DNA from: Brevundimonas sp. MYb52
Lineage (GTDB): Bacteria > Pseudomonadota > Alphaproteobacteria > Caulobacterales > Caulobacteraceae
Assembly: GCF_002979535.1 (NCBI RefSeq)
Contig: NZ_PCPB01000009.1
Coordinates: forward strand, 55,115 to 119,114
Length of the DNA stretch: 64,000 nucleotides
Reading direction: 5' to 3'
Below, piece by piece: positions 28,772-37,939 of the stretch. A program made the position numbers and the translations under genes. Positions within the stretch are counted from its first letter, which is position 1; each line of letters starts with the position of its first letter. Under the pieces are notes generated by a model. The model saw only the letters and a program-made list of their open reading frames with translations. It had not been told where the DNA came from and did no database searches.

Positions 28772-29360
28772 ACCGGAAAACGGCCTGGATGAGCTCCTGG
28801 CCGAGATCCGCGCCTGCCGGGCGTGCCTGGGGCAGTTGCCCCACACGCCGCGCCCGGTGGTCATGCTTGCGCCCGAAACCCGCCTGCTGATCTGTGGTCA
28901 GGCGCCGGGACGAAGGGTGCATGAAAGCGGTCTGCCCTTTACCGATCCGTCCGGCGACCGCCTGCGCGACTGGCTGGGCGTGGACGAGGCGACCTTCTAC
29001 GGCGATCCGCGTCTGGGCGTTGCGGCCCAGGCCTTCTGTTTTCCCGGCACCGATCCAAAAGGCGGCGACTATCCCCCGCCGCGCCGCTGCGCCGAGCTGT
29101 GGCGGCCCCGCCTGCTGGCCGAACTGCCCAATGTCGAGCTGACCCTGCTGGTCGGCGGCTACGCCCAGGCCTGGGCGCTGGGCGAGCGGGCCAAGGCCAA
29201 TATGACCGAAACCGTCCGCGCCTGGCGCGACTATGCCCCCGCCGTCCTGCCCCTGCCGCACCCCTCATGGCGCAATACCGCCTGGCTGAAGAAAAACCCG
29301 TGGTTTGAAGCCGAGGTTCTGCCCTACCTTCGCCAGAGGACAGCGGAGATTCTGGCGTGA
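28755..29360 (+). CDS. Uracil-DNA glycosylase family protein
   Basis: The 201-residue protein has the family motifs LLICGQAPGRRVHESGLPF (the first catalytic loop) and LPLPHPSWRN (the leucine loop), with CRACLGQL near the N-terminus, as in the UDG superfamily enzymes that remove uracil or other damaged bases. The cysteine pattern for an iron-sulfur cluster is incomplete, so substrate and subtype are open. It overlaps the DUF3253 gene before it and the lipase gene after it (GTGA). Confidence 0.88.
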   Translation: MTTSTEPENGLDELLAEIRACRACLGQLPHTPRPVVMLAPETRLLICGQAPGRRVHESGLPFTDPSGDRLRDWLGVDEATFYGDPRLGVAAQAFCFPGTDPKGGDYPPPRRCAELWRPRLLAELPNVELTLLVGGYAQAWALGERAKANMTETVRAWRDYAPAVLPLPHPSWRNTAWLKKNPWFEAEVLPYLRQRTAEILA

Positions 29361-30400
29361 CCCTTTGGCGTAGCGGACTGACGGCAGGCCTTCTGGCCCT
29401 TTCCCTCGCCTTGTCCGCCTGCGCCACGCCGCATCTGCAAGGACCGGAAACGCCGCCGGTCGGCTTCAACGGTCCGCGCATCGAAGCTGGAACCCTGGGG
29501 CGCGGCGCCTTTGTCGTTCAGGACGGGGCGCGTCTGCCCTACCTGCGCTGGTCGCCGGAGGGTCAGCCGCCCTGGGCCGTCATCGTCGCCCTGCACGGCT
29601 TCAACGACCACTACGCCTCCTTCCGCCTGGCCGGGCCGTGGTGGGCGACGCGCGGCATCGAGACCTGGGCCTATGACCAGCGTGGTTTCGGCCTGTCGCC
29701 CCATCGCGGCGAGTTCGCGCCAGAGAGCCTGACGAGCGCCGACCTGCACACCATCGTGTCTCTTGTCCGCGCCGAGCGCCCTAACGCCCTGATCGTGGTG
29801 GCGGGGGAAAGCATGGGCGGGTCTTCGACCATCGCCGCCTTCGGAGGCGAGGCCCCGCCAGACGCCGACCGGGTGATCCTGCTGGCCCCCGGCGTCTGGG
29901 GCTGGTCCAGCCAGAGCCCGTTCAACCGCGCAGGTCTCTGGGCCGCCGCCCGGCTGATGGGCGACAAGGCGGTCGAGCCGCCGGCCTTCGCTGTCCGTAA
30001 CATCCGCGCTTCGGACAATACCCTGGAACTGATCCGCAACGGGCGTGATCCGCTCAGCATCATCTCCACCCGCTTTGATTCCATGCACGGTCTGGTCGAT
30101 CTGATGGAGGCGGCGTCCGTGCGTCTCGGCGCGGTCGAGAAGCCGACCCTGCTGCTCTACGGCGCCCACGACCAGATCGTGCGCAAGGGGCCGATGCGGC
30201 TGGCGCTGGAACGCGCGGGCGAGCGCCCCAATCTGCGCACGGCCTATTATCCGAACGGCTGGCACATCCTGAACCGCGACCTGCAGGGCGAGGTCGTCTA
30301 TCGCGACGTCGAGGCCTGGCTGCGCGACGCCGCCGCGCCCCTGCCGTCCGGGGCCGCCCCGGTTCTGCCGGCGCTGCGGGCCGATCCCAAGGCGCGCTGA
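29357..30400 (+). CDS. Alpha/beta-hydrolase lipoprotein (monoacylglycerol lipase-like)
   Basis: This 347-residue lipoprotein has a signal peptide with lipobox ALSAC (Cys22). It has an alpha/beta-hydrolase domain with oxyanion segment VALHGFNDHYASF, nucleophile elbow VAGESMGGSS, a likely catalytic Asp in LLYGAHDQIV and His in GWHILNRDL. The layout fits serine aquaporin-like lipases of the monoacylglycerol lipase type. The start GTG at 29357 overlaps the glycosylase stop (GTGA). The lipid anchor suggests it acts at the envelope. Confidence 0.88.
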   Translation: MTLWRSGLTAGLLALSLALSACATPHLQGPETPPVGFNGPRIEAGTLGRGAFVVQDGARLPYLRWSPEGQPPWAVIVALHGFNDHYASFRLAGPWWATRGIETWAYDQRGFGLSPHRGEFAPESLTSADLHTIVSLVRAERPNALIVVAGESMGGSSTIAAFGGEAPPDADRVILLAPGVWGWSSQSPFNRAGLWAAARLMGDKAVEPPAFAVRNIRASDNTLELIRNGRDPLSIISTRFDSMHGLVDLMEAASVRLGAVEKPTLLLYGAHDQIVRKGPMRLALERAGERPNLRTAYYPNGWHILNRDLQGEVVYRDVEAWLRDAAAPLPSGAAPVLPALRADPKAR

Positions 30401-30497
30401 TCCCGCCTTTTCCTGACGTGAAACCGACACGCTTGCTCTGTAGGCGGGCGCGGCGTATCTCCTCGCGCAATAAAAAATACCCCAGGAAAGGCCTGTC

Positions 30498-31595
30498 ATG
30501 GGCAAGACGCTGTTTGATTCCCCCTCTTTCGCGAACCATGAAGGCGTCCACGCCTTCCACGACGAGAAAACCGGCCTGAAGGCCATCGTCGCAGTTCACT
30601 CCACCGCGCGCGGCCCCGCCGTCGGCGGCACCCGCATGTGGAACTACGCTTCGTCGGCCGAAGCGCTCGAAGACGTCCTGCGCCTGTCCAAGGGCATGAG
30701 CTACAAGAACGCCGTGGCTGATCTGGAAATGGGCGGCGGCAAGTCGGTCATCATCGGCGACAGCCGCACCCAGAAGTCGCCGGAACTGTTCCGCGCCTTC
30801 GGTCGCGCCCTGAATGGCTTGGGCGGCCACTACTACGCCGCCGAAGACGTCGGCACCTCGGTCGAGGACATCGCCGAAGCCCGCAAGGTCACCGAATACG
30901 TTCTGGGCCTGAAGGACGGCCCGGAAGCCTCGGGCGACCCCAGCCCGGTCACCGCCGAGGGCGTGTTCCGCTCGAACCTGGTCGTGGCCCGTCGCCTGTT
31001 CAATCAGAACGACATGACCGGCCTGACTGTGGCCCTGCAGGGCGTGGGTCACGTCGGCGCCTATCTGGCTGAGATGCTGCACAAGGCCGGCGCCAAGCTG
31101 ATCATCACCGACGTCAACCAGGCCAACCTAGAAGCCGTCGCCGCCAAGACCGGCGCCGAGATCGTCTCGCCCGACGCCATCTATGACGTCGCCGCCGACA
31201 TCTATGCGCCCTGCGCCCTGGGCGCGACGCTGAACCTGCAGACCCTGGACCGTCTCAAGGTCAAGGCCGTCTGCGGCGCCGCCAACAACCAGCTGGCCAC
31301 CGCCGACATCGGCGACGAGCTGTTCCGTCGCGGCGTGCTTTACGCCCCTGACTACGTCGTCAACGGCGGCGGCATCATCAACGTCGCCTCGGAAATGAAT
31401 GCTCGCCAGTCGGGCGGCGCCTATGACGCCTCGTGGGTCGAAGGCAAGCTGTCGCGCCTGATGGAGACCTTCGAGGAAATCCTCGAGCGTTCGGCCTCCG
31501 AGAACAAGCCGACCCATCTGATCGCCGACGCCATCGCCGAAGCCCGCATCAGTGCGGCGGCGGACCAGAAGGCCGAACTGCTCAAGGCGGCTTAA
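30498..31595 (+). CDS. Leu/Glu/Phe/Val dehydrogenase family protein
   Basis: The 365-residue cytoplasmic enzyme deaminates an amino acid oxidatively with NAD(P). It has PAVGGTRMWNY, the catalytic-region GMSYKNAVADLEMGGGKSV (Lys expected), GRALNGLGGHYYAAEDVGTS and a Rossmann motif VALQGVGHVGAYLAE. Size and motifs fit the leucine/phenylalanine/valine type more than glutamate dehydrogenase. The exact substrate is not fixed by sequence. The gene stands alone and is followed by a long palindrome. Confidence 0.9.
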   Translation: MGKTLFDSPSFANHEGVHAFHDEKTGLKAIVAVHSTARGPAVGGTRMWNYASSAEALEDVLRLSKGMSYKNAVADLEMGGGKSVIIGDSRTQKSPELFRAFGRALNGLGGHYYAAEDVGTSVEDIAEARKVTEYVLGLKDGPEASGDPSPVTAEGVFRSNLVVARRLFNQNDMTGLTVALQGVGHVGAYLAEMLHKAGAKLIITDVNQANLEAVAAKTGAEIVSPDAIYDVAADIYAPCALGATLNLQTLDRLKVKAVCGAANNQLATADIGDELFRRGVLYAPDYVVNGGGIINVASEMNARQSGGAYDASWVEGKLSRLMETFEEILERSASENKPTHLIADAIAEARISAAADQKAELLKAA

Positions 31596-31601
31596 TTACT
31601 T

Positions 31602-31747
31602 TCTCCCTCCCCTTCATGGGGAGGGTGGCTGAGCCCGCAGGGCGAGGCCGGGTGGGGGCGGCGTGTCGAAAGATGCGCCGCCTTCTGCTTGTCGGCCCTC
31701 CCCACCCGGTCGCTTCGCGACCACCCTCCCCATGAAGGGGAGGGAGA
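31602..31747. repeat. Long intergenic palindrome, copy 2 (perfect 27-bp outer arms)
   Basis: The outer arms at 31602-31628 and 31721-31747 are perfect reverse complements (27 bp). Each arm also folds on itself (CCCCTTCATGGGG). Inner arms CCGGGTGGGG (31648-31657) and CCCCACCCGG (31700-31709) are also perfect. The centre is not coding. It lies between the dehydrogenase gene and the fliF upstream region, and may act as a transcription barrier. Confidence 0.9.
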
Positions 31748-31756
31748 GACGACCCG

Positions 31757-31784
31757 GATTCCCTTAATCTTTAACGCATCTTAA
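31757..31784 (+). promoter_or_regulatory. fliF upstream region: GANTC and CtrA-like site
   Basis: GATTC (31757-31761) is a CcrM-type site. TTTA-ACGCATC-TTAA (31770-31784) matches the CtrA consensus TTAA-N7-TTAA with one mismatch, and further TTAA words lie at 31764 and 31771. The fliF operon of Caulobacter is a known CtrA-activated class II flagellar operon. Here the control is inferred. Confidence 0.5.
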
Positions 31785-31860
31785 CGCCGCGTTTACCATC
31801 CAGGCGGCAGTTTCTGCCTAGCGGGATCAGTTCGACCCGCCAGTGGATGGGCGGGGACGC

Positions 31861-33498
31861 GTGGGCGGCTTCACGGCGGCGTTGCAGAAGTTCGGTATCG
31901 GCCGTCTGGCCGCAGTGCTTGGCGTCGCCGCGGGCGTGGCCGCCGTGCTGGTCGCCGTCATGCTGCGTGTGGGCCAGGCTCCTGACGCCTTGCTCTATTC
32001 CAACCTCGACCTGCGCGAAGCCTCCGAGATCAGCGCCGCCCTGGATCAGGCCGGCATCAAATATTCGTCCAAGGGCGACGGCTCGACCATTTTCGTCAGC
32101 CGCGACGAGGTCGGCACGGCGCGCCTGATGCTGGCGGGCAAGGGGCTCGTGACCTCGGGCAGCGTCGGCTACGAGATTTTCGACAACCAGTCGGTTCTGG
32201 GCCAGACCGAGTTCCAGCAGAACCTGAACGAGCAGCGCGCTCTGCAAGGCGAGTTGTCGCGCACCATCATGTCGATGCGCGGCATCACCTCGGCCCGCGT
32301 CCACATCACCATGCCGCGCCGCGAAATGTTCCAGGCCGCCGCTACCGACCCGACCGCCGCCGTGGTTGTGGGTGTCGGTGGTCGCGACCTCAGCGGCGAT
32401 CAGGTTCGCGCCATCCGCAATGTCGTCGCCTCGTCGGTGCCGAACCTGAAGCCGGACAAGGTCACGGTCACGGACCAGTCCAACCGCACCCTGGCGGCGG
32501 GTTCGGAAGACACAGGCTTCACCTCGGCCAACGCCGAGGCCGCCAAGGCCACGACCGAGTCCCAGCTGCAGACCCGCATCAAGGACATCGTCGAGGGCGT
32601 CGTCGGCGCCGGCGCGGCCCGCGTCCAGGTCACCGCCGATATCGACCACAGCCGCTCGACCACCCAGGAACAGAAGTTCGATCCCGACGGCCAGGTCGTC
32701 CGCTCGACCTCGACCAACGGCTCGCAGTCGCAGGACACCACGGGTCAGGCCGATGGCGGCGTCACCGCCACCAACAACATCCCCGGCGGCGCGGCCCCGA
32801 ACACCACGCCGGTCGGCTCGACCAACTCGGAAAACACCGAGACGACCAACTACGAGATCTCCAACACCACCACCACGACGGTCAAGGAACCGGGCGAGGT
32901 CAAGAAGCTGTCGGTCTCGGTCGCCGTGGACGGCAAATACACTCCCGCCGCCGATGGTAAGGGCGAGCCGACCTACGCCCCGCGCACCGCCGAAGAAGTG
33001 CAGCAGATCAAGACCCTGGTCGCCGCCGCCGTCGGCATCGACGAGACGCGCGGCGACAAGATCGAGGTGGTCAATGTCCGCTTCAACCGCGAGCCCTCGG
33101 CTGCGCCGGGCGCGGACGAAGGCTCGTCGATGTTCAACTTCGACAAGAACGACATCATGCGCGGCGTCGAGCTGCTGGTGCTGGTGATCACCGGCTTCCT
33201 GCTGATCTTCTTCGTCGTGCGGCCGCTGCTGAAGGCGGCGACGGGCGGGGCGACGACGCCCGCCCTGGTCGGCGCCAACGGCCTGCCGGTCACGCCGCTG
33301 GACACCCAGTTGGTCGGCGGGGTTCTGCCGGGCCAGCCCCAGATGCTGGCTGGTCCCAGCGAGATGGATCAACGCCTCGACATCGCCCGTATCGAGGGCC
33401 AGGTGAAGGCTTCCTCGATCAAGAAGGTCGCCGACTTCGTGGACACCCACCCCGAGGAATCGACGGCGATCCTCCGCTCCTGGGTGCATGAAAGCTAA
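31861..33498 (+). CDS. fliF: Flagellar M-ring protein FliF
   Basis: FliF builds the MS ring, the base of the flagellar motor in the inner membrane. The 545-residue protein has a first membrane helix (about 15-40, [17 protein letters not shown]), a long periplasmic ring domain (with [16 protein letters not shown]), an unstructured Thr/Asn-rich stretch near residues 295-345, a second helix (about 435-455, [15 protein letters not shown]) and a C-terminal tail that binds FliG. The start is a GTG. The one at 31861 has GGGG upstream; 31843 is the alternative. It overlaps fliG by one base. Confidence 0.95.
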   Translation: MGGFTAALQKFGIGRLAAVLGVAAGVAAVLVAVMLRVGQAPDALLYSNLDLREASEISAALDQAGIKYSSKGDGSTIFVSRDEVGTARLMLAGKGLVTSGSVGYEIFDNQSVLGQTEFQQNLNEQRALQGELSRTIMSMRGITSARVHITMPRREMFQAAATDPTAAVVVGVGGRDLSGDQVRAIRNVVASSVPNLKPDKVTVTDQSNRTLAAGSEDTGFTSANAEAAKATTESQLQTRIKDIVEGVVGAGAARVQVTADIDHSRSTTQEQKFDPDGQVVRSTSTNGSQSQDTTGQADGGVTATNNIPGGAAPNTTPVGSTNSENTETTNYEISNTTTTTVKEPGEVKKLSVSVAVDGKYTPAADGKGEPTYAPRTAEEVQQIKTLVAAAVGIDETRGDKIEVVNVRFNREPSAAPGADEGSSMFNFDKNDIMRGVELLVLVITGFLLIFFVVRPLLKAATGGATTPALVGANGLPVTPLDTQLVGGVLPGQPQMLAGPSEMDQRLDIARIEGQVKASSIKKVADFVDTHPEESTAILRSWVHES

Positions 33499-34532
33499 TG
33501 ACCCGTCTGGTGAGCAAAAAGGGCGCGATCGACGATATTCGCAAGCTGTCGGGGCCTGAAAAGGCGGCCGTGGTCCTGCTGTCGCTGGGCGAAGAGCACA
33601 CCATCCTGTGGCAGCAACTCGACGAGGAGGAGATCAAGGAGGTCTCCCAGGCCATGGCCGGCCTCGGCACCGTGGCGGCTCAGGTGGTCGAGGAAGTCCT
33701 GGTCGAATTCGTCTCGGGCATCGGCGGCGCGGGCGCCCTGATGGGCAGCTACGAGCAGACCCAGCGCCTGCTGGCCTCCTTCATGCCCGGCGACCGCGTC
33801 GACGCCCTGATGGAGGAAATCCGCGGCCCCGCCGGTCGGACCATGTGGGACAAGCTCGGCAATGTGAACGAGGCGGTCCTCGCCAACTACCTGAAGAACG
33901 AATATCCGCAGACGGTCGCGGTGGTCCTGTCCAAGGTCAAGCCCGACCACGCCTCGCGCGTCTTGACGGCCCTGCCGGAAGACTTCGCTCTGGAATGCGT
34001 CCAGCGCATGCTGCGCATGGAGCCGGTGCAGCGCGACATCCTCGACAAGATCGAGCAGACCCTGCGCACCGAGTTCATGTCCAACCTGGCGCGGACCTCC
34101 AAGCGCGACAGCCATGAACTGATGGCCGACATCTTCAACAGCTTCGACCGCCAGACCGAGGCCCGCTTCATCGGCGCCCTGGAGGAACGCAGCCGCGATT
34201 CCGCCGAGCGCATTCGCTCGCTGATGTTCGTCTTCGAGGACCTGTCCAAGCTGGACCCCGGCGGCGTGCAGACCCTGCTGCGCGCGGTCGAGAAGGATCA
34301 ACTGGGCCTGGCGCTGAAGGGCGCCTCGGAATCCCTGCGCGACATGTTCTTCTCCAACATGTCCGAGCGCGCCTCGAAGATCATGCGCGAGGACATGGAG
34401 TCGATGGGCCCTGTGCGCCTCAAGGACGTCGACGCCGCCCAGATGACCATGGTCCAGGTGGCCAAGGACCTGGCCGCGCGCGGCGACATCATGCTGGCCG
34501 GCCAGAGCGGCGACGACGAGTTGATCTACTGA
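33498..34532 (+). CDS. fliG: Flagellar motor switch protein FliG
   Basis: FliG sits on the cytoplasmic face of the MS ring and converts stator action to torque. The 344-residue protein has the N-terminal FliF-binding domain ([18 protein letters not shown]), the middle domain with an EHPQ-like motif replaced by [12 protein letters not shown], and the C-terminal charged helix region ([20 protein letters not shown]). TAATG joins it to fliF, which shows tight coupling. Confidence 0.97.
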   Translation: MTRLVSKKGAIDDIRKLSGPEKAAVVLLSLGEEHTILWQQLDEEEIKEVSQAMAGLGTVAAQVVEEVLVEFVSGIGGAGALMGSYEQTQRLLASFMPGDRVDALMEEIRGPAGRTMWDKLGNVNEAVLANYLKNEYPQTVAVVLSKVKPDHASRVLTALPEDFALECVQRMLRMEPVQRDILDKIEQTLRTEFMSNLARTSKRDSHELMADIFNSFDRQTEARFIGALEERSRDSAERIRSLMFVFEDLSKLDPGGVQTLLRAVEKDQLGLALKGASESLRDMFFSNMSERASKIMREDMESMGPVRLKDVDAAQMTMVQVAKDLAARGDIMLAGQSGDDELIY

Positions 34533-34533
34533 C

Positions 34534-35190
34534 ATGACCGGCATCCCCTCCACCGCGCGCCCCTTTATCTTCGACACCGAGTTCGACGCTTCGGGCGATG
34601 TCGTGCGGCCCTCGGCCTGGCAGCCGGTGAAGCGATCCTTCGCCCCGGCCGAGGTCGACGCCCTGGTCGCTCAGGCCCGTCTGGAAGCGCGTCAGCAGGC
34701 CCTGGCCGAGGTCGAGGCCCTGCGCGCCGACGCCCTGTCGACCCTGGCCCAGCACGCCGCCCATGCGGCGGGCGCGCTGAGCACCATCGCCGAGGCCCAT
34801 CGTCGCCAGTCGGCCGAGCTGTCGGTCGCCGCTGCTCGCGTTCTGGCCTCCGCCGCCTTCGACCGTTTTCCGCGACGCCCGCTGGAAGCCGCCATCGAAC
34901 AACTGGGGCAGGAGATCGACGCCTCGCCGCGCCTGCTGGTCCGCGCCTCCGGCCTGGACGAGGCGACCCGCGCCCATGTCGAGGCCCTGTGCGCCGACGC
35001 CGGCTTCACCGGCCTGATCGCCTTCCGCGAGGACGCGGGCGCGCCAGCGGCCGCCTTCGCTCTGGAATGGGCTGACGGCCGTGCCGAGTTTGATCCCGAG
35101 GGCGTCGCCGCCCGTGTCTCCGCCGCCCTGGAGGCCGCGCTCGCGGCCGAGGCCGGTCATGCTGAATCCCTCGACAGGAGCGCCTTCTGA
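34534..35190 (+). CDS. flbE: FliH-like flagellar assembly protein FlbE
   Basis: The 218-residue protein has an N-terminal segment with RPFIFDTEFD, a long Ala/Glu-rich helical stretch (about 45-110) and a C-terminal FAxEWxDGRAEFDPEGV region, matching FliH/FlbE, the regulator of the flagellar ATPase FliI. It stands between fliG and fliN, just as flbE does in Caulobacter. Sequence divergence is high, so the call rests partly on the position. It overlaps fliN by one base (TGATG). Confidence 0.85.
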   Translation: MTGIPSTARPFIFDTEFDASGDVVRPSAWQPVKRSFAPAEVDALVAQARLEARQQALAEVEALRADALSTLAQHAAHAAGALSTIAEAHRRQSAELSVAAARVLASAAFDRFPRRPLEAAIEQLGQEIDASPRLLVRASGLDEATRAHVEALCADAGFTGLIAFREDAGAPAAAFALEWADGRAEFDPEGVAARVSAALEAALAAEAGHAESLDRSAF

Positions 35191-35522
35191 TGGCCACCGA
35201 CGATCTCGCCCTGGAAGAGTTCGGCGACTCCACCGCTCTGAACATCGCTGACGAGGGCGGCGACAAATCGGCCGCCGACCTGGCCACCGTCTTCGACGTC
35301 CCGGTCAACATCTCGGCCGTCCTGGGCAAGGCCCACATGTCGGTCGCCCAGTTGCTGAAGCTGAACCGCGGCAGCGTGCTGGAGCTGGACCGCAAGGTCG
35401 GCGAGGCCATCGACATCTTCGTCAACAACCGTCTGGTCGCGCGCGGGGAGGTCGTCGTCGTCGAGGATCGCCTGGGCGTGACCATGACGGAAATCATCAA
35501 GACCGAGGACTCGGGCGCCTGA
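35190..35522 (+). CDS. fliN: Flagellar motor switch protein FliN
   Basis: FliN forms part of the switch complex (C ring) that controls rotation direction. The 110-residue protein has an acidic N-terminus (about 1-28) and a C-terminal SpoA domain (about 35-105) with VFDVPVNISAVLGKAHM, LLKLNRGSVLELDR and NRLVARGEVVVVEDRLGV. It follows flbE directly, and a 44-bp gap separates it from flbD. Confidence 0.96.
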   Translation: MATDDLALEEFGDSTALNIADEGGDKSAADLATVFDVPVNISAVLGKAHMSVAQLLKLNRGSVLELDRKVGEAIDIFVNNRLVARGEVVVVEDRLGVTMTEIIKTEDSGA

Positions 35523-35566
35523 TCGGCTGCCTGGTTTTCGTAGTAGCGATCTAGAGGAGAAGACCC

Positions 35567-36979
<1,413 letters not shown>

Positions 36980-36983
36980 GGCC

Positions 36984-37892
36984 ATGCGCGCCGACCGCCG
37001 GACGGTTCTGCTGGGCGCCGGGGCGCTGGCGCTGGCCGCCTGCTCGCGCGAGGTGAAGTCGGCTGAGACCGATCTGGACGCCGACATCGCGGCGGATGAC
37101 GGCACGGTCGATCTGGACCTGTCGGATCTGGAAGCCCGCCACGGCGGCCGTCTGGGCCTGGCCGTCGCCTCGGGCGGTGTGAATGCGGCTTGGCGCGGCG
37201 ACGAGCGCTTCGTCTATTGCTCGACCTTCAAGATGTATCTGGCCGCCGCCACCCTGTTGCGCGTCCAGGCGGGGCAGGAGCGGCTGGATCGCGCCGTCGC
37301 CATCACCGCCGCCGACATGATCAACCACGCTCCGACCACGGAAAAGGCGGTCGGTTCGACCCTGACGGTCGAGCAGTTGATGCAGGCCACGGTCGAGCTG
37401 AGCGACAATCCCGCCGCCAACATCCTGATCCGCGAGATGGGCGGCCTGGAGACCCTGCGCGCCTTCTATCGCGGCATCGGCGACGACAGCACCCGCGTCG
37501 ACCGTCTCGAGCCCGAGATGAACCGCGCCGACGGCGACAAGGACACCATCACCCCGATCCAGTCGGTGCAGAACATCAGCCGCCTGCTGGTCTCGCCCGA
37601 CACCCCGCTGAACGCGGCGTCCAAGGCCCTGCTGATGCGCTGGATGACCCAGACGCCGACGGGGCAGGGCCGCATCAAGGCGGGCGTCCCTGCGGGCTGG
37701 ACCGTGGCGCACAAGACCGGCACCGGCGGCTATGGCCCGACCAACGACATCGGCCTGATCCAGCCGCCTACCGGCGCTCCGGTGGTCATCGCCGTCTATT
37801 TCCACGCCACGCGGGAGTCGACGGACGCCCAGCGCGAAGCGGTCATCGCCGACGCCACCCGTCTGGCGCTCAGGGCGCTGGGCCATGGCTGA
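36984..37892 (+). CDS. Class A serine beta-lactamase, lipoprotein-like
   Basis: This 302-residue enzyme has every class A signature at the right spacing: S80-T-F-K83, S140-D-N142, E176-P-E-M-N180 and K244-T-G246 (Ambler 70, 130, 166, 234, offset +10). Cys79 (Ambler 69) is present, but Ambler 238 is Gly, so the disulfide of KPC-type carbapenemases is not expected. A Tat-like RRTVLLG and lipobox LAAC (Cys20) suggest an envelope lipoprotein. It starts 4 bp after flbD. Caulobacter has flhA in this place, so it looks inserted. Confidence 0.93.
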   Translation: MRADRRTVLLGAGALALAACSREVKSAETDLDADIAADDGTVDLDLSDLEARHGGRLGLAVASGGVNAAWRGDERFVYCSTFKMYLAAATLLRVQAGQERLDRAVAITAADMINHAPTTEKAVGSTLTVEQLMQATVELSDNPAANILIREMGGLETLRAFYRGIGDDSTRVDRLEPEMNRADGDKDTITPIQSVQNISRLLVSPDTPLNAASKALLMRWMTQTPTGQGRIKAGVPAGWTVAHKTGTGGYGPTNDIGLIQPPTGAPVVIAVYFHATRESTDAQREAVIADATRLALRALGHG

Positions 37893-37939
37893 GACCACGC
37901 GAATCCTGTCATCAGGCGGGATGATCTTCGTCCGCCGCC

